Positions 1 to 7,616 of a DNA stretch of 11,141 nt are shown here, piece after piece. A model generated the notes under the pieces. The model was not told the origin of the DNA. It searched no databases and was given only the letters and a program-made list of their open reading frames with translations. Numbering within the stretch: position 1 is the first letter of the stretch; every line of letters starts with the position of its first letter. A program made the translations under genes and the position numbers. This DNA comes from an uncultured Prevotellaceae bacterium (lineage in GTDB: Bacteria > Bacteroidota > Bacteroidia > Bacteroidales > Bacteroidaceae): assembly GCA_900313845.1 (NCBI GenBank), contig OMTC01000026.1, positions 1 to 11,141 on the forward strand. Direction: 5' to 3'.

Positions 1-200
1 CCATTTTCTCATTCTATCGCATCAACCTCACAAAAATTCAGTCCCTTCCTATCATTGGGCGCGAATGGGAATATATGTTTTACGTGGATGTGACATACGA
101 TGACTACACGCGCTATCGGCAATCGATTGACGCTGTTCGTCCTCTGACTAAACAATTGAAAATCTTAGGTGAATACATTGATGGAAAATCAACCATATAA
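1..200 (+). CDS. pheA: prephenate dehydratase, C-terminal ACT domain (partial)
   Basis: An open frame runs in from the left edge (first whole codon at 3) and ends with TAA at 198-200, giving 65 residues. They read as the end of an ACT regulatory domain of the prephenate dehydratase type: FYRINLTKI, then a GREWEYMFYVDV stretch matching the family's G-x-x-W-E-x-x-F-Y-x-D pattern, then a C-terminal helix. The enzyme converts prephenate to phenylpyruvate in the cytoplasm and is normally feedback-inhibited by Phe bound at this domain. The usual Phe-binding motif ESRP reads QSLP here. The next gene starts one base after the stop, or overlaps it if an upstream start is used. The catalytic domain is outside the window, so the assignment rests on the ACT domain and on the four aromatic-pathway neighbours. 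Confidence 0.85.
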   Translation, partial: IFSFYRINLTKIQSLPIIGREWEYMFYVDVTYDDYTRYRQSIDAVRPLTKQLKILGEYIDGKSTI

Positions 201-201
201 T

Positions 202-1374
202 ATGAATATCAAACCTGCCAACCGCATCGCTTCAGTAAGCGAATATTATTTCAGCCGCAAAGGTAAAGAAATAGCACGACTCAACGCCGAAGGAAAAGAC
301 ATCATCAGCCTTGCCATCGGAAGTCCCGACATGCCACCGTCAAAGGAAACCATCCAAACACTCTGCGAAGTGGCTCAACAAGACAACACACACGGCTATC
401 AACCCACTGTTGGTATCCCAGAACTCCGTGAAGCCATGGCTCGCTTCTATAAACGATGGTACGACGTGGACCTCGATCCAAAGACCGAAATCCAACCATT
501 GATTGGTTCGAAAGAAGGAATCCTGCACGTGACTCTGGCACTCTGCAATCCTGGTGACAAGGTACTCGTACCAAACCCTGGCTATCCTACATATACAGCC
601 CTCAACCGTTTACTCGGCACTGAAATCGTGAACTACGACTTATATGAAGAAAATGGATGGCAGCCCGACTTCGATCAATTGGAATCGATGGACTTGAGCG
701 ACGTGAAAATCATGTGGACCAACTATCCTCACATGCCTACAGGTGGACGACCTACACGTCAACTCTATCAGAAAATCGTGGATTTTGCTCGACGCCACAA
801 CATCGTTGTTGTAAATGATAATCCATACAGTTTCATTCTCAACGAAGGTGAACGCCTTAGCATTCTGCAAGTGCCTGGTGCGAAAGAATGCTGCATTGAA
901 TTCAATTCCATGTCGAAGAGTCACAATATGCCAGGTTGGCGCGTGGGAATGCTTGCCACTAACGCTACTTTCGTGGAATGGATTCTGCGTGTGAAAAGCA
1001 ATATTGACTCAGGCACCTTCCGCGGTCTTCAACTCGCCGCAGCCAAGGCTTACGATAACTCCGATGAATGGCATCTGCAAGCCAACGTGAAGACTTACCA
1101 GAATCGTCGTCGCATCGCTGAAGCCATCATGACTCGCATCGGATGCAAGTTTGATCCTCAGCAGACTGGAATGTTCCTATGGGGACGCATCCCTGATTCC
1201 TACAACGATGTGGAAGAACTCACTGAGAAGGTGCTCCACGAAGCACGTGTCTTCATTACTCCAGGCTTTATCTTCGGTAGCAATGGCAAGCGCTACGTGC
1301 GCATCTCCCTTTGTGCAAAAGATGATAAGATGGAAGAAGCCCTGCACCGCATCGAAGCCGTTTTCAAAAACTAA
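202..1374 (+). CDS. PLP-dependent class I/II aminotransferase, probably aromatic
   Basis: Fold-type I aminotransferase of 390 residues. It probably converts phenylpyruvate and 4-hydroxyphenylpyruvate to Phe and Tyr; this is inferred from its place between pheA and the DAHP synthase gene. The sequence shows GSPDMPP (41-47), a GSKEG cofactor-phosphate loop, NPGYPTYT, NDNPYS with Asp206 and Tyr209 near PLP, SMSKSHNMPGWR with Schiff-base Lys239, and YVRIS with Arg367 for the substrate carboxylate. The usual N-x-P-x-N-P-T-G motif reads NYPHMPTG (174-181), so Met178 replaces the Asn that normally contacts PLP. The ATG at 202 is chosen because the protein then begins about five residues before the PANRI segment, as I recall for Bacteroides homologues. 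Alternatives are ATG at 181, which has an AGGTGA at 166-171, and GTG at 169. Some family members are annotated as LL-diaminopimelate aminotransferase-like, so the substrate is not proven. Confidence 0.93.
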   Translation: MNIKPANRIASVSEYYFSRKGKEIARLNAEGKDIISLAIGSPDMPPSKETIQTLCEVAQQDNTHGYQPTVGIPELREAMARFYKRWYDVDLDPKTEIQPLIGSKEGILHVTLALCNPGDKVLVPNPGYPTYTALNRLLGTEIVNYDLYEENGWQPDFDQLESMDLSDVKIMWTNYPHMPTGGRPTRQLYQKIVDFARRHNIVVVNDNPYSFILNEGERLSILQVPGAKECCIEFNSMSKSHNMPGWRVGMLATNATFVEWILRVKSNIDSGTFRGLQLAAAKAYDNSDEWHLQANVKTYQNRRRIAEAIMTRIGCKFDPQQTGMFLWGRIPDSYNDVEELTEKVLHEARVFITPGFIFGSNGKRYVRISLCAKDDKMEEALHRIEAVFKN

Positions 1375-1430
1375 AGTTTCAAATAATTCAAAGTCATCAA
1401 AAAAAACTAAATAATCCCAAAAGACCCTTT

Positions 1431-2498
1431 ATGGAACTCGAAATCAAACCTCTCGACCTCCCCGGCATAGAACCAAAGCGCCCACTCATCATTGCAGGTC
1501 CTTGCAGTGCTGAAACAGAAGAACAAGTGATGGATACTGCTCGCCAACTTGCCAACAATGGCATCAAGATTTTCCGAGCAGGAGTTTGGAAACCTCGCAC
1601 AAAACCAGGAGGTTTCGAAGGAAATGGCGAGAAAGCACTTCCTTGGCTGAAGCGCGTGAAAGAAGAAACCGGTATGTTAACTGCAACCGAAGTAGCAACA
1701 CCAGCACATGTGGAACTCGCTCTCAAGTATGGCATCGACATCCTTTGGGTAGGAGCTCGCACAACAGCTAATCCTTTTGCTGTGCAGGAATTGGCTGATT
1801 CACTACGCGGCGTTGACATTCCTGTATTCGTAAAAAACCCAGTGAATCCCGACCTCGAACTGTGGATTGGTGCTTTAGAACGTATCAATGGTGCAGGTAT
1901 TAAGCGTCTTGCTGCAATTCATCGCGGATTCTCCAGCTACGACAAGAAAATTTATCGCAATCTTCCTATGTGGCAGATTCCTATCGAGTTGCATCGTCGC
2001 GTTCAAAATATGCTCATTCTGTGTGACCCAAGCCACATTGGTGGACGACGCGACCTCATTGCCCCACTCTGTCAGCAATCTATGGACCTCGGCATGGATG
2101 GACTTATCATTGAGAGTCATTGCAATCCTGAAAATGCTTGGAGCGATGCCAACCAACAAGTTACACCAGACATTCTTGATTATATTCTCAATTTGCTCGT
2201 GATTCGTGAATCACCTGTTACTACAGAAAACATCACAGCTCTTCGTCGCCAAATTGACGAAATCGACAATGGACTCATCGACCTCCTTGCCAAGCGTATG
2301 CGAATCAGTCGTGAAATCGGTCAGTATAAGAAAGAGCATAGCATGACAATTGTGCAAACGAGCCGTTACAGCGAGATTCTTGACAAGCGTGGTGCACAAG
2401 GTTCACTTTGTGGTATTGACACACATTGCACTCGTCAAATATTCGAGGCAATTCATGAAGAGAGTGTTCGCCAGCAAATGGAAATTCTCAATAAGTGA
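1431..2498 (+). CDS. aroF: bifunctional DAHP synthase (type I-beta) / chorismate mutase (AroQ type)
   Basis: A 355-residue fusion. Residues 1 to about 255 form a KDO8P-synthase-like (type I-beta) DAHP synthase barrel that condenses phosphoenolpyruvate and erythrose-4-phosphate. Visible motifs are GPCSAE (23-28), KPRTKP (54-59), WVGARTTANPF (106-116), VKNP (134-137), HRGFSSY (164-170) and DPSHIGGRR (199-207). Cys25, His202, Glu228 and Asp239 fit the metal site. Residues from about 265 to 355 form an AroQ chorismate mutase making prephenate. Arg272, Arg289, Lys300, Arg312 and Gln349 have exactly the spacing of E. coli Arg11, Arg28, Lys39, Arg51 and Gln88. The positions matching Asp48 and Glu52 are Gln309 and Tyr313. 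A Prevotella nigrescens enzyme of this architecture is characterised, and as I recall its mutase depends on the synthase and prephenate acts as inhibitor. The gene starts 56 bp after the aminotransferase and its stop overlaps the next ATG. The gene symbol varies between databases. Confidence 0.96.
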   Translation: MELEIKPLDLPGIEPKRPLIIAGPCSAETEEQVMDTARQLANNGIKIFRAGVWKPRTKPGGFEGNGEKALPWLKRVKEETGMLTATEVATPAHVELALKYGIDILWVGARTTANPFAVQELADSLRGVDIPVFVKNPVNPDLELWIGALERINGAGIKRLAAIHRGFSSYDKKIYRNLPMWQIPIELHRRVQNMLILCDPSHIGGRRDLIAPLCQQSMDLGMDGLIIESHCNPENAWSDANQQVTPDILDYILNLLVIRESPVTTENITALRRQIDEIDNGLIDLLAKRMRISREIGQYKKEHSMTIVQTSRYSEILDKRGAQGSLCGIDTHCTRQIFEAIHEESVRQQMEILNK

Positions 2499-3451
2499 TG
2501 TCGGACTTTTTTTACTTCAGAAAGGAAGATCGAAAAGTCATTGTCACATTGGCAATCATAGCGATTTTCTGTGTAGGAGTGATGCTGGTGGTGAATGCCT
2601 TCAAATCGAAGGAAGAACCAAAGAAAGCATCAGCTCTTGCAGAGAATATCATGCCCAATTCTATCAATAAAGAAGCTGTCAGCAATTCAGAAGATGAAAA
2701 AGAATCCTTAGCTGAGCCTAAAGCCTCGAAACTCTTTGCTTTCGACCCGAATACCATCGATTCTACAACCTTGGTGAGTTTCGGTATCAAAGCATGGAAA
2801 GTGAAGAATTTTATTCATTATCGCAAGGCTGGTAAAGTATTTCACTCTGCTGACGACATGCTTGACACTTACGGATGGACGGAGGAAGACATCAAGCCGC
2901 TTCGACCTTATATCCACATTGGGAAGGCATACCAAAAAGAGGTCTATCCAAAGATTTCTGAAAGTAGAAAAGAACATGATGAGAGTGCAACTTCTGTAGT
3001 TGAAAAAGAATCAGCACACAAGGATTCTCTTCGCCGCTACATGTCGAACAAATTCAAAGAGCATACTCTCGTTGACCTCAACACTGCTGACACGACGTTG
3101 CTAAAACGCATCCCTGGCATTGGTTCCTACTTTGCCAAAAGCATCATTCGCTATCGTGAAAAATTGGGTGGGTTCATCAACGTTGAACAACTTGCTGAAA
3201 TCAACAATTTCCCAATGGAGACGCTCGATTGGTTTTCTGTTTCCACACCACAGATCAAGAAAATAAACATCAACAAAGCAGACTTCAAACAAATGGCAGC
3301 ACATCCTTACATCGGTTACGACAACACAAAGCGAATCAAGAATTATGTGCGGCTTGATGGCTACATCAAAAGCGTGGAGCAATTGCGAAGACTGAATATT
3401 TTTACCGATGAGGAACTGGAGCGATTGCTTCCCTATCTTGAAGGATTCTAA
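2498..3451 (+). CDS. membrane-anchored helix-hairpin-helix protein (ComEA-like, three modules)
   Basis: A 317-residue protein. A basic N-terminus (Arg8, Lys9, Arg12, Lys13) precedes one hydrophobic segment at about 14-34, predicting a cytoplasmic N-terminus and an extracytoplasmic body. A charged linker (36-78) is followed by three helix-hairpin-helix modules. The first, about 80-141, is degenerate. The second, about 191-235, is clear: LVDLNTADTTLLKRIPGIG followed by A-x-x-I-I-x-Y-R-E-K-x-G-G-F and EQL. The third, about 253-317, begins ININ-KAD. ComEA-type modules bind DNA without sequence specificity, so a role in DNA uptake is possible but no other uptake gene is next to it. The ATG overlaps the synthase stop (TGATG), implying translational coupling. 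A GTG three bases upstream is a less likely start. It sits inside an aromatic amino acid operon with no obvious metabolic reason. Confidence 0.9.
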   Translation: MSDFFYFRKEDRKVIVTLAIIAIFCVGVMLVVNAFKSKEEPKKASALAENIMPNSINKEAVSNSEDEKESLAEPKASKLFAFDPNTIDSTTLVSFGIKAWKVKNFIHYRKAGKVFHSADDMLDTYGWTEEDIKPLRPYIHIGKAYQKEVYPKISESRKEHDESATSVVEKESAHKDSLRRYMSNKFKEHTLVDLNTADTTLLKRIPGIGSYFAKSIIRYREKLGGFINVEQLAEINNFPMETLDWFSVSTPQIKKININKADFKQMAAHPYIGYDNTKRIKNYVRLDGYIKSVEQLRRLNIFTDEELERLLPYLEGF

Positions 3452-3530
3452 TCTTTATGATTAGAGAATGAGAAAGTGAGATGTTTCTCTTAAAAAGAAA
3501 AAACTGATATTTACAAAAAACTCTGATATA

Positions 3531-4307
3531 ATGAAAATTCTGATTCTTGGTGCAGGTAAAATGGGTTCGTTTTTCACCGACCTGCTCAGCTTCGAACACG
3601 AAGTAGCTGTTTACGACATCGACCCAATGAAGATGCGTTTCCTCTACAATACACAGCGCTTTACGACGATGGAGGAAATCGAGTCATTCCGTCCAGACCT
3701 CGTCATCAACGCTGTGAGTTTGAAATATACAATAGAGGTATTCCGTCAAGTGTTGCCATATTTGCCAAAGGAATACTGCATCATTAGTGATATTTCGTCA
3801 GTGAAGACTGGGTTCAAGGAATTCTACGAGCAAAGTGGATTCCATTATGTAAGCACCCACCCTATGTTCGGTCCTACCTTCGCCAACCTTGGCAAACTCA
3901 ATGACGAGAATGCCATCATTATCAATGAAGGCGACTATATGGGACGTTGCTTCTTCAAGGACCTCTACCAACAACTTGGTCTGCACATTTGTGAATACAC
4001 GTTTGATGAACACGACCGTACCGTGGCATATTCCTTGTCCATTCCATTCATCTCCACATTCGCCTTTGCGGCTGTGATGAAGCATCAAGATGCACCAGGT
4101 ACCACGTTCAAGCGTCATCTAAAAATAGCAAAAGGGGTACTCAGCGAAGATGACACATTACTTCGCGAAATTCTTTTCAACCCTTACACCAAGGACCAAG
4201 TTGCTCAAATTCGTGCGGAAATGAAGGAAATCATTGAAATCATAGACACAAAGGATGAAGACCGCATGCAATCCTTCCTCACAAAGATTCGAGCCAACAT
4301 CAAATAA
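3531..4307 (+). CDS. tyrA: prephenate dehydrogenase
   Basis: A 258-residue dehydrogenase that oxidatively decarboxylates prephenate to 4-hydroxyphenylpyruvate, the Tyr precursor. The N-terminal Rossmann fold shows MKILILGAGKMG (GxGxxG at 7-12), with Asp29 ending the second strand, which favours NAD. DISSVKTG (87-94) and HPMFGP (110-115) are the TyrA active-site motifs; Ser90 and His110 align with catalytic Ser126 and His147 of Aquifex aeolicus TyrA allowing a one-residue gap. An EHDRTVAYSLSIP segment opens the helical C-terminal domain. There is no C-terminal ACT domain, so feedback by Tyr would need another route. It lies 79 bp after the helix-hairpin-helix gene with no recognisable promoter between, so it is probably the last gene of the operon. 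It is followed by a hairpin terminator. Confidence 0.94.
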   Translation: MKILILGAGKMGSFFTDLLSFEHEVAVYDIDPMKMRFLYNTQRFTTMEEIESFRPDLVINAVSLKYTIEVFRQVLPYLPKEYCIISDISSVKTGFKEFYEQSGFHYVSTHPMFGPTFANLGKLNDENAIIINEGDYMGRCFFKDLYQQLGLHICEYTFDEHDRTVAYSLSIPFISTFAFAAVMKHQDAPGTTFKRHLKIAKGVLSEDDTLLREILFNPYTKDQVAQIRAEMKEIIEIIDTKDEDRMQSFLTKIRANIK

Positions 4308-4327
4308 ATGAAGAAGCCCCATAAATA

Positions 4328-4381
4328 AAGAATGAATTTTACTCTTATCGCTGAAAGTGTAAAATTCATTCTTCATTTTTT
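4328..4381. terminator. bidirectional hairpin terminator between convergent tyrA and recG
   Basis: Perfect 15-bp arms AAGAATGAATTTTAC (4328-4342) and GTAAAATTCATTCTT (4359-4373). The stem continues past one T-T mismatch with CTT/AAG, leaving an 8-nt loop at 4347-4354. On the + strand a run of six T (4376-4381) follows two bases after the stem, which suits tyrA. On the - strand the DNA past the stem reads TTATTTATGG, a weaker tract, so termination of recG here is less certain. The T-run reaches into the recG stop codon at 4380-4382. Confidence 0.85.
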
Positions 4382-6605
4382 AAGAAATAGCTCCCCAATT
4401 AACATTCGATTTACGTAATTCCTGCAAGCGTCGCCAAAGAATGACATTAGCAGGATTATCTTCATCTGGGTCATTGTCAATCACCTCCTGTGCCAAATCA
4501 CGTGCGGCTTGGAGTACCATTCCATCCCGAGCAAGATTTGCCACTTTCAAATCGAATGCCATTCCACTTTGAGCCGTTCCTTCCAAATCACCTGGACCAC
4601 GAAGTTTGAGGTCTTGCTCTGCAATTTCAAATCCATCAGTAGAATCTACCATGATCTGAATTCGTTTGCGGGTTTCCTGCGAAATCTGATAATTCGTTAC
4701 AAGAATACAGAACGACTGGTCAGCACCTCGTCCCACACGTCCCCTCAACTGATGAAGTTGACTGAGTCCGAAACGCTCTGCATTTTCTATCACCATCACT
4801 GAGGCATTTGGCACATTCACACCCACTTCAATCACAGTAGTAGCAACAAGAATCTGTGTTTCCCCACTGGCAAAGCGTTGCATCTCAGCATCCTTCTCTG
4901 CAGGTTTCATTTGCCCGTGCACTTTCGAAACTTTGCAATCTGGGAAATATTCGCAAATCTGTTCATAACCATCCTCTAAGTTTTTCAAGTCCAGTTTCTC
5001 ACTTTCTTTGATGAGTGGATAAACCACATACACCTGACGTCCCAAGTCGATTTGCTTGCGGATAGAGATGTTCAAACTTTTGCGATATGAATCAAAACAA
5101 TGTTGGGTGACAATCGGTTTTCGTCCAGGAGGCAACTCATCAATTACACTTACATCGAGGTCGCCATAAAGAGTCATGGCAAGTGTGCGAGGAATAGGTG
5201 TAGCTGTCATTACCAACACATGCGGAGGAATCACATTTTTCTGCCACATCTTTGCACGCTGAGCCACACCAAAACGATGTTGTTCGTCAATAATAGCAAG
5301 ACCAAGATGTTGGAAAAGCACACGATCCTCAATCACGGCATGAGTCCCAACCAGAATATCGATACTTCCATCTAACAATCCTTCAAGTACTTCCTTACGT
5401 TTCTTCCCTTTCACGCTTCCTGTGAGCAATTCCACACGAACAGGCATATCGCGAAGCATACCACGCAACGTTTCCAAATGTTGTTCGGCAAGGATTTCAG
5501 TTGGTGCCATGATACAAGTTTGACAATTGTTATCCTTAGCGATTAATGCGCACATCAATGCCACAAGCGTTTTACCACTTCCCACATCACCTTGCAACAA
5601 TCGATTCATCTGTTTGCCGCTACCCATATCTTTGCGAATTTCCTTGATGACACGTTTCTGTGCACCAGTAAGAGAAAATGGCAGATAATGATAAAAGAAT
5701 TCATTGAATGCTTCGCCTACATGCTCAAAACGAATACCATTTGAATTGCTGGTCCGATTTCGCTTATATCGAAGAATGTTCAACTGAACGTAGAAAAGTT
5801 CCTCAAACTTCAATCGACTTTGAACTCTTCGCAATTGGTCTGGAGATTGGGGATAGTGAATGGCGCGCATCGCTTCATCACGAGATGGGAAATGATAACG
5901 CTCCACAATGTATGGTGGCAAAGTCTCAGGCAAAGTCTGGTCAAGCATTTCCAATAACTTTGCTGTGAGTTTGGCAATTATTCCCGAATTCACACCTCGC
6001 CTCTTCATCAAATCAGACGTGTTATAAGCAGGTCGAAGTGAAGGAGTGGAAAGAACGTTTGATGAATGAACTTGTTGTGAAGGAACAGCTGGTGATGATG
6101 GAGAAGCATTCAACAACAAATCATCAATATCCATTTCATCGTTTTCAAACAAACTCTGTTGAAGTGCATCGAAACGAACATTACCAGCATCATCGGGTGC
6201 TTTTTCTATCTCAGGATGGGCAATTTGATAGCGTCCTTTAAAAATAGTGGGCTTGCCAAACACCACATACCGACGGTGACAGTCATATGTTTGAGTAATA
6301 TACTTCGCTCCTTGGAACCAAACTAAATCAACCACTCCCGAACCATCTGAAAAATGAGCAATCAGTCGGGTTTTGCGCCCTATCCCATCAGTTTCAAAAG
6401 AAAGAATCTCACCGATTATCTGCACATAGGGCATATTGCCATTGATTTCACAGATTCGATAAAAACGAGTGCGATCAATATACTTATATGGAAAATACTC
6501 CAGCAAGTCCCCAACCGTCTTGATGTTGAGTTCTTTACCTAAAATGTCAGCACGCTGAGGGCCCACACCTTGTAGATATTTGATGTCTTGATCGAGTCGA
6601 AGCAT
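4380..6605 (-). CDS. recG: ATP-dependent DNA helicase RecG
   Basis: A 741-residue superfamily 2 helicase that reverses stalled replication forks and branch-migrates Holliday junctions. The N-terminal part carries YLQGVGPQRADIL (10-22) and an OB-fold wedge domain (about 60-131). Helicase motifs follow: Walker A GDVGSGKT (339-346), APTEILAEQH (367-376), DEQH box (440-443), TATPIPRT (467-474), then VHGQMKP, ATTVIEVGVNVPNA, QLRGRVGRG and the RecG-typical LRGPGDLEGTAQSG near the end. Length exceeds the roughly 700 residues usual for the family. The extra length fits a Ser/Pro/Asp/Asn-rich stretch at about 138-189, between the wedge domain and the YNTSDLMKRRG segment. Only a promoter box 9 bases upstream of ATG and no ribosome binding site are visible. 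It is isolated by terminators on both sides and so is probably monocistronic. Confidence 0.97.
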   Translation of the reverse strand: MLRLDQDIKYLQGVGPQRADILGKELNIKTVGDLLEYFPYKYIDRTRFYRICEINGNMPYVQIIGEILSFETDGIGRKTRLIAHFSDGSGVVDLVWFQGAKYITQTYDCHRRYVVFGKPTIFKGRYQIAHPEIEKAPDDAGNVRFDALQQSLFENDEMDIDDLLLNASPSSPAVPSQQVHSSNVLSTPSLRPAYNTSDLMKRRGVNSGIIAKLTAKLLEMLDQTLPETLPPYIVERYHFPSRDEAMRAIHYPQSPDQLRRVQSRLKFEELFYVQLNILRYKRNRTSNSNGIRFEHVGEAFNEFFYHYLPFSLTGAQKRVIKEIRKDMGSGKQMNRLLQGDVGSGKTLVALMCALIAKDNNCQTCIMAPTEILAEQHLETLRGMLRDMPVRVELLTGSVKGKKRKEVLEGLLDGSIDILVGTHAVIEDRVLFQHLGLAIIDEQHRFGVAQRAKMWQKNVIPPHVLVMTATPIPRTLAMTLYGDLDVSVIDELPPGRKPIVTQHCFDSYRKSLNISIRKQIDLGRQVYVVYPLIKESEKLDLKNLEDGYEQICEYFPDCKVSKVHGQMKPAEKDAEMQRFASGETQILVATTVIEVGVNVPNASVMVIENAERFGLSQLHQLRGRVGRGADQSFCILVTNYQISQETRKRIQIMVDSTDGFEIAEQDLKLRGPGDLEGTAQSGMAFDLKVANLARDGMVLQAARDLAQEVIDNDPDEDNPANVILWRRLQELRKSNVNWGAIS

Positions 6606-6613
6606 ATTCTATG

Positions 6614-6621
6614 CAAAGTTA
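6614..6621 (-). promoter_or_regulatory. -7 promoter box of recG
   Basis: The minus strand reads TAACTTTG, an exact match to the Bacteroidetes -7 consensus TAnnTTTG. No convincing TTTG element lies about 20 bp further upstream. Only eight bases separate the box from the recG ATG, so the mRNA would have a leader of a few bases or none. The nagB terminator upstream supports recG having its own promoter. Confidence 0.55.
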
Positions 6622-6674
6622 GCACTTTTTCATTCAACTATCCCGTTTATGAAACTTTTTCTTTACATCATCAC

Positions 6675-6725
6675 AAAAAAGTCTGTCCGACAGAACTGCT
6701 TTTTATGCAATCTGCCGGACAGACT
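6675..6725 (-). terminator. Rho-independent terminator of nagB
   Basis: Arms at 6680-6694 (AGTCTGTCCGACAGA) and 6711-6725 (TCTGCCGGACAGACT) differ from perfect complementarity at one position. In minus-strand RNA that position is a G-U pair, giving an unbroken 15-bp stem; in plus-strand RNA it is an A-C mismatch. On the minus strand the stem runs directly into a T-tract (A-run 6675-6680 on the + strand). A small TGC/GCA pairing within the loop is possible. Orientation and position fit the end of nagB. Confidence 0.9.
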
Positions 6726-6754
6726 AATCTATTGAAAAGAAAAAAGTTCAAAAA

Positions 6755-7546
6755 TTAGAGATTACCCTTTTCTTTCTCCATGAAATACTTGTGAGTAGAA
6801 GCCATCAATTCGTCAGTTGCCTCCTCATCGCAAACGATGATAGCATGCTGATGCATCTGAATAGCACTAATTGTCCAAACATGGCTAATTGGCAACTCAA
6901 TAGCATGCTTCAAAGCACGAGCCTTATTGTGGCCATTTGCAACAATCATCACCTCGCGAGCTGCCATTACGGTACCAACACCTACTGTGAGAGCCTGCTT
7001 TGGCACCTTTGTCACATCGTTGTTGAAGAAACGACTGTTTGCGATGATAGTATCATGAGCCAAAGTCTTGATACGGGTCTTTGAGCCAAGAGAAGAGAAA
7101 GGTTCGTTGAAAGCAATGTGACCGTCAGGACCGATACCACCCATAAAGAGGTCAATACCGCCTACTGCCTCGATAGCCTTTTCATAAGCATCACATTCTG
7201 CTATGAGGTCAGGAGCATTACCATTCAAAATATGTACATTCTCTTTCTTTATGTCAATGTGATTGAAGAAATTATTCCACATAAAACTATGATAGCTTTC
7301 TGGATGATCTTCTGGTAAAGCCACATATTCGTCCATGTTGAATGTCACCACATTCTGGAAACTAACTTTTCCTGCCTTGTTCATCTCAATTAATTTGCGA
7401 TAGAGACCAAGTGGAGAACTACCTGTAGGACAACCCAAAACAAAAGGTTTCTCAGGTGTAGGGTTAGCGGCGTTGATCTTTCCTGCAACATACTCTGCAG
7501 CCCAACGCGACATCTCCTCATAATTAGGTTCAATAATTACTCGCAT
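6755..7546 (-). CDS. nagB: glucosamine-6-phosphate deaminase
   Basis: A 263-residue enzyme, close to the 266 of E. coli NagB, converting glucosamine-6-phosphate to fructose-6-phosphate and ammonium in the cytoplasm. It feeds amino sugars from host glycans or recycled cell wall into glycolysis. Numbering matches E. coli: the phosphate loop GCPTGSSPLGLY (38-49), Asp72 in NMDEYV, and Asp141, His143 and Glu148 in GPDGHIAFNEP. Ser151, Arg158 and Lys160, the E. coli allosteric N-acetylglucosamine-6-phosphate contacts, are also present, so allosteric activation is plausible though untested. ATG at 7546 starts the family's usual MRVII N-terminus. It diverges from gdhA across a curved intergenic region and has a leader of about 155 nt with an inverted repeat. 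A strong terminator follows, so it is likely transcribed alone. Confidence 0.97.
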   Translation of the reverse strand: MRVIIEPNYEEMSRWAAEYVAGKINAANPTPEKPFVLGCPTGSSPLGLYRKLIEMNKAGKVSFQNVVTFNMDEYVALPEDHPESYHSFMWNNFFNHIDIKKENVHILNGNAPDLIAECDAYEKAIEAVGGIDLFMGGIGPDGHIAFNEPFSSLGSKTRIKTLAHDTIIANSRFFNNDVTKVPKQALTVGVGTVMAAREVMIVANGHNKARALKHAIELPISHVWTISAIQMHQHAIIVCDEEATDELMASTHKYFMEKEKGNL

Positions 7547-7616
7547 TGATTCTTTGTTTTATAAAATGATTAATACTAAAAAAATTAATGTCTTAAATAT
7601 TAATAAGGTATCATCT

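Noticed and set aside
1397..1888. 163-codon open frame on the - strand
   Set aside because: It is antisense to the conserved DAHP synthase barrel and has a Ser/Pro/Arg-rich composition typical of a shadow frame.
3463..3490. AGAGAA and TTCTCT inverted repeat before tyrA
   Set aside because: Six bp with a 16-nt loop and no T-run; too weak to call an attenuator or terminator.
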